A DNA stretch of 64,000 bases, from NCBI GenBank assembly GCA_026401035.1, contig JAPLNR010000074.1, positions 1 through 64,000 on the forward strand, read 5' to 3'. This document shows positions 16,856-25,298 of the stretch, one piece after another. Below the pieces are notes generated by a model that was given only the letters and a program-made list of their open reading frames with translations, did no database searches and had not been told where the DNA came from. The DNA comes from Planctomycetia bacterium. Its GTDB lineage: Bacteria > Planctomycetota > Planctomycetia > Pirellulales > UBA1268. The translations under genes and the position numbers were made by a program. Position 1 is the stretch's first letter, and the number at the start of each line of letters is the position of its first letter.

Positions 16856-18070
16856 TCAGCCGCTCCTGCGATACGAGTGCTTGCCGGGCGTGAACAGCGC
16901 ATCGTGGAGCCGGGTGCCGAGGCCGGGGCCCTCAGGCAGCAAGGCATAGCCCTGCTCGATCACGGGGCCGCGGTCGACCAGGTGCGAATAGAGCGTGCGG
17001 ATGTGGGCCCGCACCGTCTCCTGGAAGGCGACGTTGGCCGACGCCGCCGCGAGATGTAGCCCGGCGAAGAGGTTGAGCGGGCCGGTGCAGTCGTGGATCG
17101 TGGCGGGCACGTTGAAGGTCTGGGCCATGTCGATCACGCGGCGTGATTCACTGATGCCGCCGGTCCAGCTGGGATCGAGCATGCAGTAGTCGGCTGCGCC
17201 GGCCTGGAGCACCTGCAGGTATTCCTTGCGGCCAAGCAGCATCTCGCTGGCGGCGATCGGTAGCCCGCTCTTTTCGCGGAAGTCGGCAAGCGTGGCCACG
17301 CAATCCACCCGGAGCACGTCTTCGAGCCAGAGCGGCTTGATCTCTCGGAGGGCATCGGCGATCCGCAGGGCCGCCGGGAGCTGGAAAAACGCATGCCCTT
17401 CGATCGCGATGTCGAGCTTCATTCCCACCCGGTCGCGCATCGCCCGCAGCGGCTTCATCCCTTCCTCGACGTCCTGCCACGAGATGTGCAGGCCGCCGTT
17501 GCGGTGGGCCGCCCGATCGAACGGCCAGAACTTCACCGCCTTGTAGCCCTCGGCGACGAGCTCTTCCGCGAGGTCGCCGGCCGCATGGATCGAGGCCCAG
17601 GCATCTTCGAGCGGCCCGGGCTTCCCTTCCGAGCCGTAGCCGGGCCAGCCGGGATGCGCGGGGCCCGTGTCCGGCATCGCGCCATACGACGGCCCGCCGC
17701 AGGTATTGTAGATGGGGATCTTCTCGCGGACCGGGCCGCCGAGCAGCCGGTAGACGGGCTGGCCCGTCGCCTGGCCGAGGATGTCCCAGAGCGCGATGTC
17801 GATCGCAGCGAGCGCCCGCATCTCGGCGCCCGGATGGCCGAAGGGCGTGCACCGTTCATAGAGCCATCGCCAGTGTGATTCGATGGCGAGTGAATCGCCG
17901 CCGATGAGCCGCGCGGCCATCCAGTCATGGATGAGCGCGGCGACCGCATGGGGGGTGTAGTAGGTCTCGCCGCAGCCCACGAGGCCATCGTCGGTATGCA
18001 CCCGCACGAGCAGCAGATTCGTCATGATCCCGTGCGGGATAGCGGTCTCGATCGCGGTGATGCGGGGCAT
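16856..18070 (-). CDS. Enolase-superfamily (mandelate racemase/muconate lactonizing-like) dehydratase
   Basis: This encodes 404 residues. The N-terminal capping domain (ITAIETAIPHGIMTNLLLVRVHTDDGLVGCGE) is followed by a modified TIM barrel. Candidate metal ligands lie in KLDIAIEGHA, LWLEDVLRVD and IAASEMLLG; a C-terminal His occurs in PATIHDCTGPL. The family abstracts a proton alpha to a carboxylate; sugar-acid dehydratases are the commonest members in such loci. With an SDR, an FAH hydrolase and a sugar porter next to it, dehydration of an aldonate such as L-fuconate or L-rhamnonate is plausible but unproven. It is the first gene of the minus-strand operon, divergent from the aminotransferase. 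Confidence 0.92.
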   Translation of the reverse strand: MPRITAIETAIPHGIMTNLLLVRVHTDDGLVGCGETYYTPHAVAALIHDWMAARLIGGDSLAIESHWRWLYERCTPFGHPGAEMRALAAIDIALWDILGQATGQPVYRLLGGPVREKIPIYNTCGGPSYGAMPDTGPAHPGWPGYGSEGKPGPLEDAWASIHAAGDLAEELVAEGYKAVKFWPFDRAAHRNGGLHISWQDVEEGMKPLRAMRDRVGMKLDIAIEGHAFFQLPAALRIADALREIKPLWLEDVLRVDCVATLADFREKSGLPIAASEMLLGRKEYLQVLQAGAADYCMLDPSWTGGISESRRVIDMAQTFNVPATIHDCTGPLNLFAGLHLAAASANVAFQETVRAHIRTLYSHLVDRGPVIEQGYALLPEGPGLGTRLHDALFTPGKHSYRRSG

Positions 18071-18094
18071 CGTGGGTCTCCTGTGGACGACTGG

Positions 18095-18161
18095 CCGCCT
18101 CTCGCGGCGCGTTTCTTGGAGCGGATTCTAGAGTTTTGTATGTTGAAACGTCGAGAGGCGG
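18095..18161. promoter_or_regulatory. Nested inverted repeats in the divergent promoter region
   Basis: CCGCCTCTCG at 18095-18104 is exactly inverted at 18152-18161. Inside it, CGTTTC (18110-18115) is inverted as GAAACG (18145-18150). The pair spans most of the 139-bp gap between the divergent dehydratase and aminotransferase genes. This is a suitable place for the locus IclR regulator (21084-21857) to act on both operons; binding is inferred. Confidence 0.4.
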
Positions 18162-18209
18162 TCTCATAAGGGTCCGCCGCGTTGCCGCCGCCCCCGGAGC
18201 CCATCCCAC

Positions 18210-19520
18210 ATGACCGCCGCCCCGCCATTTTCGATCGAGGCTTCGACCGCGCTGCTCGAACGCTCGAAGCGTTCGCTCGCGATGGGCGTATCCAGCGGAA
18301 TGCGGAAGGCCGGGGCGCCGGCGCCGCTCTTCTTCGAGCGGGGCGAGGGGGCCTGGTATTTCGATGCCGACGGCCACCGCCTGCTCGACTACACGCTCGC
18401 CTGGGGGCCGCTCATCCTCGGCAACGCGCATCCGGCCGTGATCGCCGCCGTCACCGACCAGCTCTCCCGTGGCTTCGCCTTCGGGGCGCAACACCGGGGC
18501 GAGATCGAACTCGCCGAGTTGATGACGAGCGTCGTGCCGGGGCTCGACCGGGTGATCTTTTCGAACACCGGCTCCGAGGCGGTGCAGGCGGCACTCCGGC
18601 TCGCGCGGGCGTTCACCGGCCGGCCGCTCTTCGTGAAGTTCGAGGGGCACTACCACGGCTGGTTCAACAACGTGCTCGTGAGCTACCGGTCAAAGGCGAC
18701 CGATCCCGTCACGGCGCTGCCCACCTGCGGCGGCCAGCCGCACCACGAATTCGCCGACACGGTCGTCGTGTCATGGAACGATCGTGCCGCGCTCGAGCGG
18801 GCGTTTGCCGACCATCCGGGGCAGATCGCGGCCGTGCTCACGGAGCCCCTGTTGGCCAATAGCGGTTCCTGCGAGGCGGAGCCGGGATTCCTCGCGGGCG
18901 TCATCGACTGCTGCCGCCGCCACGGGGCGGTGTCGGTGTTCGATGAAGTGATCACGGGCTTCCGGCTCGCGCTCGGCGGCGCCCGCGAGCACTTCGGCCT
19001 CGCGCCCGATCTGTCGGTCTACGCCAAGGCGATGGCGGCGGGATTCGCGCTCGCGGCCGTCGGCGGACGCAAGGAGATCTTCGACGTGCTCGACGATGGC
19101 CGCACGATCCACGCGGGCACCTACAACGGCAACCCGGTGAATCTTGCGGCCGGCGCGGCGACGATCCGCACGCTCAGCGCACCCGGCACGTTCGAGCGGA
19201 TGCACGCCCACGGCCGCGCGTTGCGGGCGCGGATCGAATCGGCTGCGGCGGCGCGGAGTATCCCGCTCGTCACGAGCGGCTCAGGCCCGGTCTTCAGCGT
19301 GCACTTCGGCCTCACGGCCAAGCCTCGCGACTACCGCGACACGCTGCGGGCCGACGCCAACCGCTACGCCGCCTTCCGTCTCGCGCTTCTGCACCGTGGC
19401 GTCTACGTGCTTCCCGACGGCCGCTGGTATGTGGGCGCGGTCCACGGCGAGCCGGAGCTCGCCCATGCGCTCGCCGCCATCGACGCCGCGATGGGCGATC
19501 TCGCAGAATCGACACCATGA
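18210..19520 (+). CDS. Class III PLP-dependent aminotransferase (glutamate-1-semialdehyde aminomutase-like)
   Basis: This encodes 436 residues. Family features include NTGSEAVQAALRLARAFTGR (cofactor phosphate loop), KFEGHYHGW, VFDEVITGFRL (Asp contacting the pyridine nitrogen) and YAKAMAAGFALAAVGG, whose Lys is the expected PLP attachment site. It resembles glutamate-1-semialdehyde 2,1-aminomutases, but its setting in a catabolic locus suggests a transaminase or aminomutase for an amino-acid or amino-sugar substrate, not tetrapyrrole synthesis. It overlaps the M81 gene by 4 bp (ATGA), so the two products probably work together. Confidence 0.88.
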   Translation: MTAAPPFSIEASTALLERSKRSLAMGVSSGMRKAGAPAPLFFERGEGAWYFDADGHRLLDYTLAWGPLILGNAHPAVIAAVTDQLSRGFAFGAQHRGEIELAELMTSVVPGLDRVIFSNTGSEAVQAALRLARAFTGRPLFVKFEGHYHGWFNNVLVSYRSKATDPVTALPTCGGQPHHEFADTVVVSWNDRAALERAFADHPGQIAAVLTEPLLANSGSCEAEPGFLAGVIDCCRRHGAVSVFDEVITGFRLALGGAREHFGLAPDLSVYAKAMAAGFALAAVGGRKEIFDVLDDGRTIHAGTYNGNPVNLAAGAATIRTLSAPGTFERMHAHGRALRARIESAAAARSIPLVTSGSGPVFSVHFGLTAKPRDYRDTLRADANRYAAFRLALLHRGVYVLPDGRWYVGAVHGEPELAHALAAIDAAMGDLAESTP

Positions 19521-21043
19521 CAACCGGTCATCGCCAACGCGTCGGCATCGTGGCGCTGCTCCAGGAATCGAATACGTTCCTGGCCGGCAAGACGACACTC
19601 GACCACTTCCATGCCGATCTCCTTGCGGCCGGGCCGACGGTGCGGGAGGCGCTCGCGGCAGCGCACCACGAGGTAGGGGGCTTCTTCTCAGGCCTCGCGG
19701 CCGCGGAGATCGAGGCGGTGCCGATCTTCGCCGCCCGGGCACTCCCCTACGGCACGATGACGGCCGACTGCCTCGACTCGCTTTTGCGGATGATGACGAC
19801 GGCGCTCGACGCCGCGGGCCCGCTCGATGGGCTGCTCGTGGCGCCGCACGGGGCCACCGTGAGCGAAGCAATTGCCGATGTCGACGGCCACTGGCTTGGG
19901 CTCTTGCGGCAGCGACTCGGGGCGCTCCCGATCATCGGCACGATCGATCCCCATGCGAATCTGTCGCCCGCGATGGTGGCGGCGACCGACGCGCTCATTG
20001 CCTACCGCACGAACCCGCACGTCGATCAGCGCGACCGCGGCATCGAGGCCGCGCGGCTCATGGCCCGTACGCTCGCCGGTGAGATTCGGCCGACGCAGGC
20101 AGCGGCATTTCCGCCGCTGGCGATCAATATCGAGTGCCAGGATCCGGCGGCATTTCCCTGCCTGCCGCATTACGAGGCCGCCGCGCGGCTTCGCGCGGCG
20201 TATGAGCAGTGCCCCGCGACCGGCCCCCTGCCCAACGGCACTGTGCTCTCGACGAGCATCGTGCTGGGGTTTCCTTATGCCGATGTGCAGGAAATGGGCT
20301 CGAGCGCGATCGTGGTGACGAACGACGATTCAGCGGCGGCCAAGAGGCATACCGACGCGCTCGGCGACGGCCTCTGGCAGGCTCGCGACACGTTTCGACC
20401 CGCACTTGCGAGCATCGAAGCGGCCCTCGACCGCGCGGCAACGCTCGCCGGTCCGATCTGCCTCCTCGACATGGGCGACAACGTCGGTGGCGGGTCGCCG
20501 GCCGATGGCATGGCGATCGCGCGGGCGATCCTGCGGCGTGGCATTCCGGCAAGCTTCGTTTGCATCTGCGATCCGGAGGCTGCCGCGCGGGCGGTGGCCG
20601 CCGGCGCGGGAGCGCGGCTCCGGTTCGCGGTGGGCGGCCACGCCCCGGAGTGGGCCGGCGATCCCGAGTCGCAATGCATCGAGGCGGAATGGCGGGTGCG
20701 GAGCGTGGGCGACGGCAGGTTTACGGAGAGCCGGCCGCGGCACGGCGGCGCAACGTCGTTCGATCAGGGCCCCACCGCGGTGCTCGATCACGACCGCGGG
20801 CTCACGGTCATGGTGACGACCCGTCGGATGGCGCCGTTCAGCCTCGAGCAGATTCGTCACGCCGGCCTCGATCCGGCATCGTTTCGGCTGCTCGTGGCGA
20901 AGGGCGTGCACGCGCCGGTGGCGGCGTATGGCGAGGTCTGCCGCGATTTTATTCGCGTGAACACGCCGGGCGTGACGACGGCCGACCTCTCCCGGCTCGA
21001 CTACCGCCACCGCCGCCAGCCACTCCACCCATTCGAGCAGTAG
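19517..21043 (+). CDS. M81-family metallopeptidase (MlrC-like)
   Basis: This encodes 508 residues. The N-terminal domain starts VGIVALLQESNTF and contains LVAPHGATVSE and TIDPHANLS, whose His and Asp residues are likely zinc ligands. The central DMGDNVGGGSPADGMAIA is the M81/MlrC hallmark, and the C-terminal domain ends GVHAPVAAYGEVCRDFI. The founding member, MlrC of Sphingomonas, cleaves linearised microcystin products, but most homologues sit in sugar or amino-acid catabolic clusters and may act on small amide-bearing molecules. The gene is translationally coupled to the aminotransferase, and the IclR gene follows after 40 bp. Confidence 0.9.
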   Translation: MTTGHRQRVGIVALLQESNTFLAGKTTLDHFHADLLAAGPTVREALAAAHHEVGGFFSGLAAAEIEAVPIFAARALPYGTMTADCLDSLLRMMTTALDAAGPLDGLLVAPHGATVSEAIADVDGHWLGLLRQRLGALPIIGTIDPHANLSPAMVAATDALIAYRTNPHVDQRDRGIEAARLMARTLAGEIRPTQAAAFPPLAINIECQDPAAFPCLPHYEAAARLRAAYEQCPATGPLPNGTVLSTSIVLGFPYADVQEMGSSAIVVTNDDSAAAKRHTDALGDGLWQARDTFRPALASIEAALDRAATLAGPICLLDMGDNVGGGSPADGMAIARAILRRGIPASFVCICDPEAAARAVAAGAGARLRFAVGGHAPEWAGDPESQCIEAEWRVRSVGDGRFTESRPRHGGATSFDQGPTAVLDHDRGLTVMVTTRRMAPFSLEQIRHAGLDPASFRLLVAKGVHAPVAAYGEVCRDFIRVNTPGVTTADLSRLDYRHRRQPLHPFEQ

Positions 21044-21083
21044 CGGTTGCAGTTCTGTCCAGCGAGACGATACTTTCCGCATC

Positions 21084-21857
21084 ATGGAATCAACGTCACT
21101 CACCAAGGCCCTCGGCCTCCTCGAAGCCACCGCCGGCCATCCCGACGGCCGCTCGCTTGCTGACCTCGCCGCCGAGGTCGGGATGCCGAAGCCCACGGCC
21201 CACCGCATCCTCAAGACGCTCACCGGGCTCGGCTACCTCGAACGCCCCGCCTCGGGCGTCTATCGGCAGAGCCCGCAGGTGCAACGGCTCGTCTCCGATG
21301 CCGCCGTCCGCCGGCTCATCGACGCCGCGGCCCGGCCGCTCCGCGAACTCCACGCGAAGACGCATGAGACGGTGAACCTCGGCATCCTGCGGCACGACCG
21401 CGTGATCTACCTCGACGTGCTCGAATGCACGCTGCCCTTGCGGCGGGTGGCCACGCGCACGAGTGATCCCTTCCACACGACCGCCCTCGGCCGCGCGATC
21501 GCCGCCCGGCTCCCCGCCGACCGCCGCAGCCGGCTGCTCGCCCGGGCGCGGCTCGAGCGCCGCACCGCCGCCACGATCGCCGACCGCCGTCGGCTCGCCG
21601 CCGAGATCGAGCGGGCCGCGAAGCAGGGCTACGCGATCGAAGAAAACGAGACCGATGTCGGCGTGGCCTGCATCGGCGCGGCCATCTGTGCCAGCGACGA
21701 AGTGGTCGGCGCGATCAGCGTGAGCCTGCCGCTCGCCCGGCTCGATGCCGCGAGCCGCCGGCGTCTCGTCGAACTCGTGCGGAAAACCGCCCGCACGATC
21801 TCCGCCCGCCTGAAAATCACCCCCTCCCGAAAGTCAGCCCGAAAGGAATTGCGATGA
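21084..21857 (+). CDS. IclR-family transcriptional regulator
   Basis: This encodes 257 residues. An N-terminal winged helix-turn-helix (LADLAAEVGMPKPTAHRILK then TLTGLGYLE) is followed by the IclR effector domain (VNLGILRHDRVIYLDVLE, DPFHTTALGRAIAA, GYAIEENETDVGVACIGA). IclR proteins usually repress or activate neighbouring catabolic operons in response to an organic acid. It overlaps the FAH gene by 4 bp. The nested inverted repeat at 18095-18161 is a candidate target. Confidence 0.93.
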   Translation: MESTSLTKALGLLEATAGHPDGRSLADLAAEVGMPKPTAHRILKTLTGLGYLERPASGVYRQSPQVQRLVSDAAVRRLIDAAARPLRELHAKTHETVNLGILRHDRVIYLDVLECTLPLRRVATRTSDPFHTTALGRAIAARLPADRRSRLLARARLERRTAATIADRRRLAAEIERAAKQGYAIEENETDVGVACIGAAICASDEVVGAISVSLPLARLDAASRRRLVELVRKTARTISARLKITPSRKSARKELR

Positions 21858-22705
21858 AGCTCGTTCGCTTTGGAAACCGCGGCCAGGAAAAGCCGGGCAT
21901 CGTCACGGCCGACGGCCGCATCAAGGATGTGTCGGCCCATGTGCCCGATTACGACTACGCCTTCTTCGCCGGCGGCGGTCTCGAATCGCTCCGCGGGATC
22001 GCCGCCAAGCCCGATGCGCTGCCCGACGCGCCGGCCGGCGTGCGGATCGGCGCGCCGGTGGCCCGCCCGCGGAATGTGTTCGCGATCGGCCTCAACTATT
22101 CCGACCACGCCAAGGAGACGGGCGCCGCGGTTCCCGCCGAGCCGATCCTCTTCATGAAGTCGACCGGCGCCGTCTGCGGGCCGCACGACCCCATCCTGAT
22201 TCCGCGCGGCAGCGAGAAGACCGACTGGGAGGTGGAGCTCGGCCTCGTGATCGGCCGCGATGCCCGGTATCTCCCGTCGAAGGAGGCGGCCCGCGACCAC
22301 GTCGCCGGCTTCTGCGTGGCCAACGACGTCTCCGAGCGGGCCTTCCAGCTCGAGCGGGGCGGCCAGTGGAGCAAGGGCAAGAGCTGCGACAATTTCCTGC
22401 CGCTCGGCCCCTGGCTCGTCACGGCCGACGAAGTGGGCGATCCGCAGAAGCTCGGCCTCACGCTCGACGTCAACGGCGTGCGGCGACAGACCGGCACGTC
22501 GGCGACGATGATCTTCGACGTCTGGCACATCATCCACTACCTCTCGCAGTTCACCACGCTGGAGGCGGGCGACGTGATCATCACCGGCACTCCCCCGGGC
22601 GTGGGCATGGGGATGAAGCCGCCGGTCTTCCTGCGGGCGGGCGATGTCGTCACGCTCGCGATCGATGGCCTCGGCAGCCAGCGGAGCGTGTGCGAGCCGG
22701 CCTGA
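21854..22705 (+). CDS. Fumarylacetoacetate hydrolase (FAH) family protein
   Basis: This encodes 283 residues. After a short N-terminal domain the FAH fold begins at VFAIGLNYSDHAKETG. Expected metal-binding acids are seen in TDWEVELGLVIGR and FCVANDVSERAFQ, and VIITGTPPGVGMG is the conserved glycine-rich loop. Members cleave or hydrate beta-diketo acids; in the L-fucose/L-rhamnose oxidative routes one splits 2,4-diketo-3-deoxy acids into pyruvate and a hydroxy acid. Its coupling to the IclR gene and proximity to an SDR and a dehydratase make such a terminal cleavage step attractive. Substrate assignment remains inferred. Confidence 0.92.
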   Translation: MKLVRFGNRGQEKPGIVTADGRIKDVSAHVPDYDYAFFAGGGLESLRGIAAKPDALPDAPAGVRIGAPVARPRNVFAIGLNYSDHAKETGAAVPAEPILFMKSTGAVCGPHDPILIPRGSEKTDWEVELGLVIGRDARYLPSKEAARDHVAGFCVANDVSERAFQLERGGQWSKGKSCDNFLPLGPWLVTADEVGDPQKLGLTLDVNGVRRQTGTSATMIFDVWHIIHYLSQFTTLEAGDVIITGTPPGVGMGMKPPVFLRAGDVVTLAIDGLGSQRSVCEPA

Positions 22706-22724
22706 TCGGTGGGTCAGGGCCGCC

Positions 22725-23816
22725 TCAGGGCACGACCGCGATGCACGACGGCGATTTGGCCGTCACCGGCTCGCCGACTGCCGTGAGTTTTCCGGTCTCG
22801 CGGTCGATCCGGAAGACGGCGAGGTTGTCGCCCGGCATGTTCGCGCAGAGGAGCAGCGATCCATCGGGCGTGATCGCCAGGTTCTGCGGACCGCGGCCGC
22901 GGCTGGGGATGATCTCGACGAGCGTGAGCAGGCCATCGGCCCCGATCCGGTAGGCGGCGATGCTGTCGTGGCCGCGGTTGGTGCCGTAGAGAAACCGCCC
23001 GTCGGGCGTGATCTTCAGGTCAGCGGTAGAGGTCGTGCCCTTGAAGTCTGGCGGCAGCGTCGAAACGACCTGCCGCTCGACGAGCCGGCCCGTGGCCGCG
23101 TCGAAGTCGTAGACGGCGACGGTGTTATCGAGCTCGTTGATCGCATAGAGCCGCCGGCCGTCGGGATGAAATGCCAGGTGCCGCGGGCCCGCGCCCGGCC
23201 TCGTCTTCACGAGCGCCGGCTCATTGGCGACGAGGCCGCCCGTGGCCACATCGAGCCGGTAGGCGAAGATTGCGTCGGCGCCGAGGTCGGCTGCATAGGC
23301 GAATTGCAGCGCGTTCGGCACCGCCGGCGCGGGGACGATCGCATGCGGATGAGGCGCCTCCTGTCTCCCGGGATGGGGACCCGTGCCCTCGTGTCGCACG
23401 GCCACCGGATCGCCCGCGAGGCTACCGTCGGAGCCCAGGGGAAGCCAGGCGACCGTCGCGCCGCTGTAGTGGGCAAGCAGCAGCGACCGGCCCTTGGGAT
23501 CGGCGGCCACGTAGCAGGTGGCCGGGCCTTTGGCCGACCGGCGGCCGAGTGGTTCAAGCCTGCCGTCGCGATCGGCGATTCGCCAGGCGAGCACTTCTTC
23601 AGTGTCGGCAGCACCAAACTTTTTGGCGGTGAGCGAGTAGAGGGTGCGACGGTCGGGCGCGAGCGTGAGGAAGAAGCCGTTGGGGCAGTCGGCGGTGAAC
23701 GCCGCCGGCGTGAGCGTGCCGGTCGCCGTGTCGAGATGAAACGCCTGGATGCCGCCGGCCTCGTTGGCCGCGAACATCGTGACGAACACGAGCAGTGGAG
23801 CGGTAGAGGGCATCAT
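22725..23816 (-). CDS. Beta-propeller lactonase family protein (6-phosphogluconolactonase-like)
   Basis: This encodes 363 residues made of repeated propeller blades (e.g. LYSLTAKKFG, HLAFHPDGRRLYAINELDNT, LKITPDGRFLYGTNRGHDS, NLAITPDGSLLLCANMPGDN). This is the pattern of YbhE/Pgl-type lactonases that open sugar lactones. The start at 23816 is preferred: the frame stays open upstream to 23936, but those codons encode a decayed transposase (AFSCKGRGVCRSCNGRH). A lactonase would supply the sugar acid used by the dehydratase of the adjacent locus. It converges on the FAH gene with a 19-bp gap. Confidence 0.88.
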   Translation of the reverse strand: MMPSTAPLLVFVTMFAANEAGGIQAFHLDTATGTLTPAAFTADCPNGFFLTLAPDRRTLYSLTAKKFGAADTEEVLAWRIADRDGRLEPLGRRSAKGPATCYVAADPKGRSLLLAHYSGATVAWLPLGSDGSLAGDPVAVRHEGTGPHPGRQEAPHPHAIVPAPAVPNALQFAYAADLGADAIFAYRLDVATGGLVANEPALVKTRPGAGPRHLAFHPDGRRLYAINELDNTVAVYDFDAATGRLVERQVVSTLPPDFKGTTSTADLKITPDGRFLYGTNRGHDSIAAYRIGADGLLTLVEIIPSRGRGPQNLAITPDGSLLLCANMPGDNLAVFRIDRETGKLTAVGEPVTAKSPSCIAVVP

Positions 23817-23836
23817 GGTCTCGCGAAAAGGTGTCA

Positions 23837-24130
23837 GGACTCTTTTTACATAATCGACGAGGTGGGCGGCGGTCTGTGCCATGTGGCGTCCATTGCAGGA
23901 CCGACACACGCCCCGCCCCTTGCAGGAGAACGCCACGACAAACCCCTAGCCGCAGCCCGTGCAGAGAGCACGGCCGAAGTGAGAAGCAGAGGATGCCGCA
24001 CTCGAGATAGCCGCAGAGTTCCTCCTCGACGTGGCCCGGCACGGGCCGCTCGGCGCGGTCGCGCCACTCGAGCCAGCTTTCGAGGTTCTCGGAGACACTT
24101 CTTGTGGAGCGGTGTCTTCTCGGGGCGGCG
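23837..24130 (-). mobile_element. IS91-family relic C (N-terminal part of transposase)
   Basis: On the minus strand, ENLESWLEWRDRAERPV and then GHVEEELCGYLECGILCF appear in one frame, and AFSCKGRGVCRSCNGRHM and AQTAAHLVDYV in another. This is the Cys-rich zinc-binding N-terminus of IS91-type transposases. The frameshift near 23970 and the abrupt end at DYV show it is dead. Its last codons run in frame into the lactonase gene. Confidence 0.82.
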
Positions 24131-24429
24131 ACGCTCGTAGCGGCGTGCCGGCGCGGGGCCGGCATGAGGCCGGAGGCGGGGCCGCGCGGGAAACGCGGCG
24201 GCGGAAGCGATCATGGGCAGACCGGGGCGGGGGCAGTGTAGGTGATCGTCCGTCTGGGCTATGCGATTGACTCCACCGACCACAAAATGTTGTGGACGGC
24301 GTTTTTCGTGACGGTAACTTGGATCATTTCCTTATGGGGAACAGGGGCAATCTGTACGGCCTGCAGCAGCAGTCGATAGAAGAGCTTTCGTTAGTGCAAC
24401 ATTGTTTCTGTAAATCGCCGGTGTGTTCC
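24131..24429. other. Unassigned sequence between two IS91 relics
   Basis: No intact gene is supported. On the plus strand a stretch around 24240-24345 reads YAIDSTDHKMLWTAFFVTV then TWIISLWG, which looks like part of a membrane helix of a lost transporter gene, with no start or family signature. Base composition is locally less GC-rich than the neighbouring genes. Confidence 0.4.
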
Positions 24430-24728
24430 GGACTGGGGCGAGATCGTGCAGGTGCACTTTCGATCGCGACGTCTTCCAGGCGTCGCATAGACGAGCTGCC
24501 CGCGATCGACATCCACTCGCTGTGATGGCCGACGCGACGAGCCGGCTGATGCCCGGATGAGGAGAACGTCTGCGCCGAGCGTAAAAAACCGACGGTTCCG
24601 AAGGGTGCCGGGGCTTGGGAATCCCCGCGACGACCGGCACGGTAGGCACCAGTCAGCCATCAGCCCGGGCCCGCACCTAACTCATCGAGAGGAAAACGGT
24701 TGCGGGAGTGCCATTGACCGGACTATCC
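24430..24728 (+). mobile_element. IS91-family relic D (transposase C-terminus and element end)
   Basis: The plus strand encodes WGEIVQVHF in one frame and DELPAIDIHSL, followed by a stop at 24525, in another. Both belong to the C-terminus of IS91-type transposases. About 200 bp later GTGCCATTGACCGGACTATC matches the outer end shared by relics A and B (GTGCCGTTGACCGGGCTAT), so this is probably the native end of the element. It abuts CTTG, a tetranucleotide known as an IS91 target. Confidence 0.72.
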
Positions 24729-25058
24729 TTGCCGAAGTTGTATCTCGAAGTGCTGCGCGGGGCGATCAACGGGCCCCAGCGGGACGCGGGCCCCGGCCTC
24801 GCGTTGAATGGGCCGGTGCTGCACGAGATCCTGGAGTCCAGCAATCTGCTCGCCGCCGCGACCACGAGCTACTACGACGAATCGAAAGACGTGAAGACCT
24901 ATCCGGGCCTCGACCTGCTCACCGGCGAGCGTCAACCGCAATTGGGCCGCGGTCCCGGCGGCGTGATGATCGGCCATGATTTTGTCGGGGGATTCGCCGC
25001 CGCCTTATCGGACCTCGCGGTGCTGGCGACGCGGCCGGTGGTTATCACTTGGAAATAA
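24729..25058 (+). pseudogene. 3' fragment of an unidentified gene truncated by IS91
   Basis: A 110-codon frame (LPKLYLEVLRGAINGPQRD ... LATRPVVITWK) begins at the end of IS91 relic D and has no start of its own; GTG codons upstream lie inside the element end. Composition and third-position GC resemble real coding sequence. I do not recognise the family. It is best treated as the surviving C-terminus of a host gene interrupted by the element. Confidence 0.5.
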
Positions 25059-25298
25059 CACATGCCTGTGAGGCCTTGGAACGTGCCGGGAAATGTGCCT
25101 GGAACGGTCGGGGTGGAACCCGACCCTGTCGTTTCCCGAGAAGACCGGCATAAATCGGGTCAGGGAGGGCCGGCTTCCACGCCGGCCATACTCAGGCGAA
25201 TGGAGGAATCGGCAGCATGAACGAGGCCTCGGTCAGTTACAAAGCTGCAGCGGCACGCATTGAAATTCCGCAACACCTTGAAAGGAAGACGACCTCAT

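Noticed and set aside
24708-25058. Complete small gene starting at GTG 24708
   Set aside because: The first seven codons lie within the conserved end of IS91 relic D, so this start is a product of the insertion rather than a native start.
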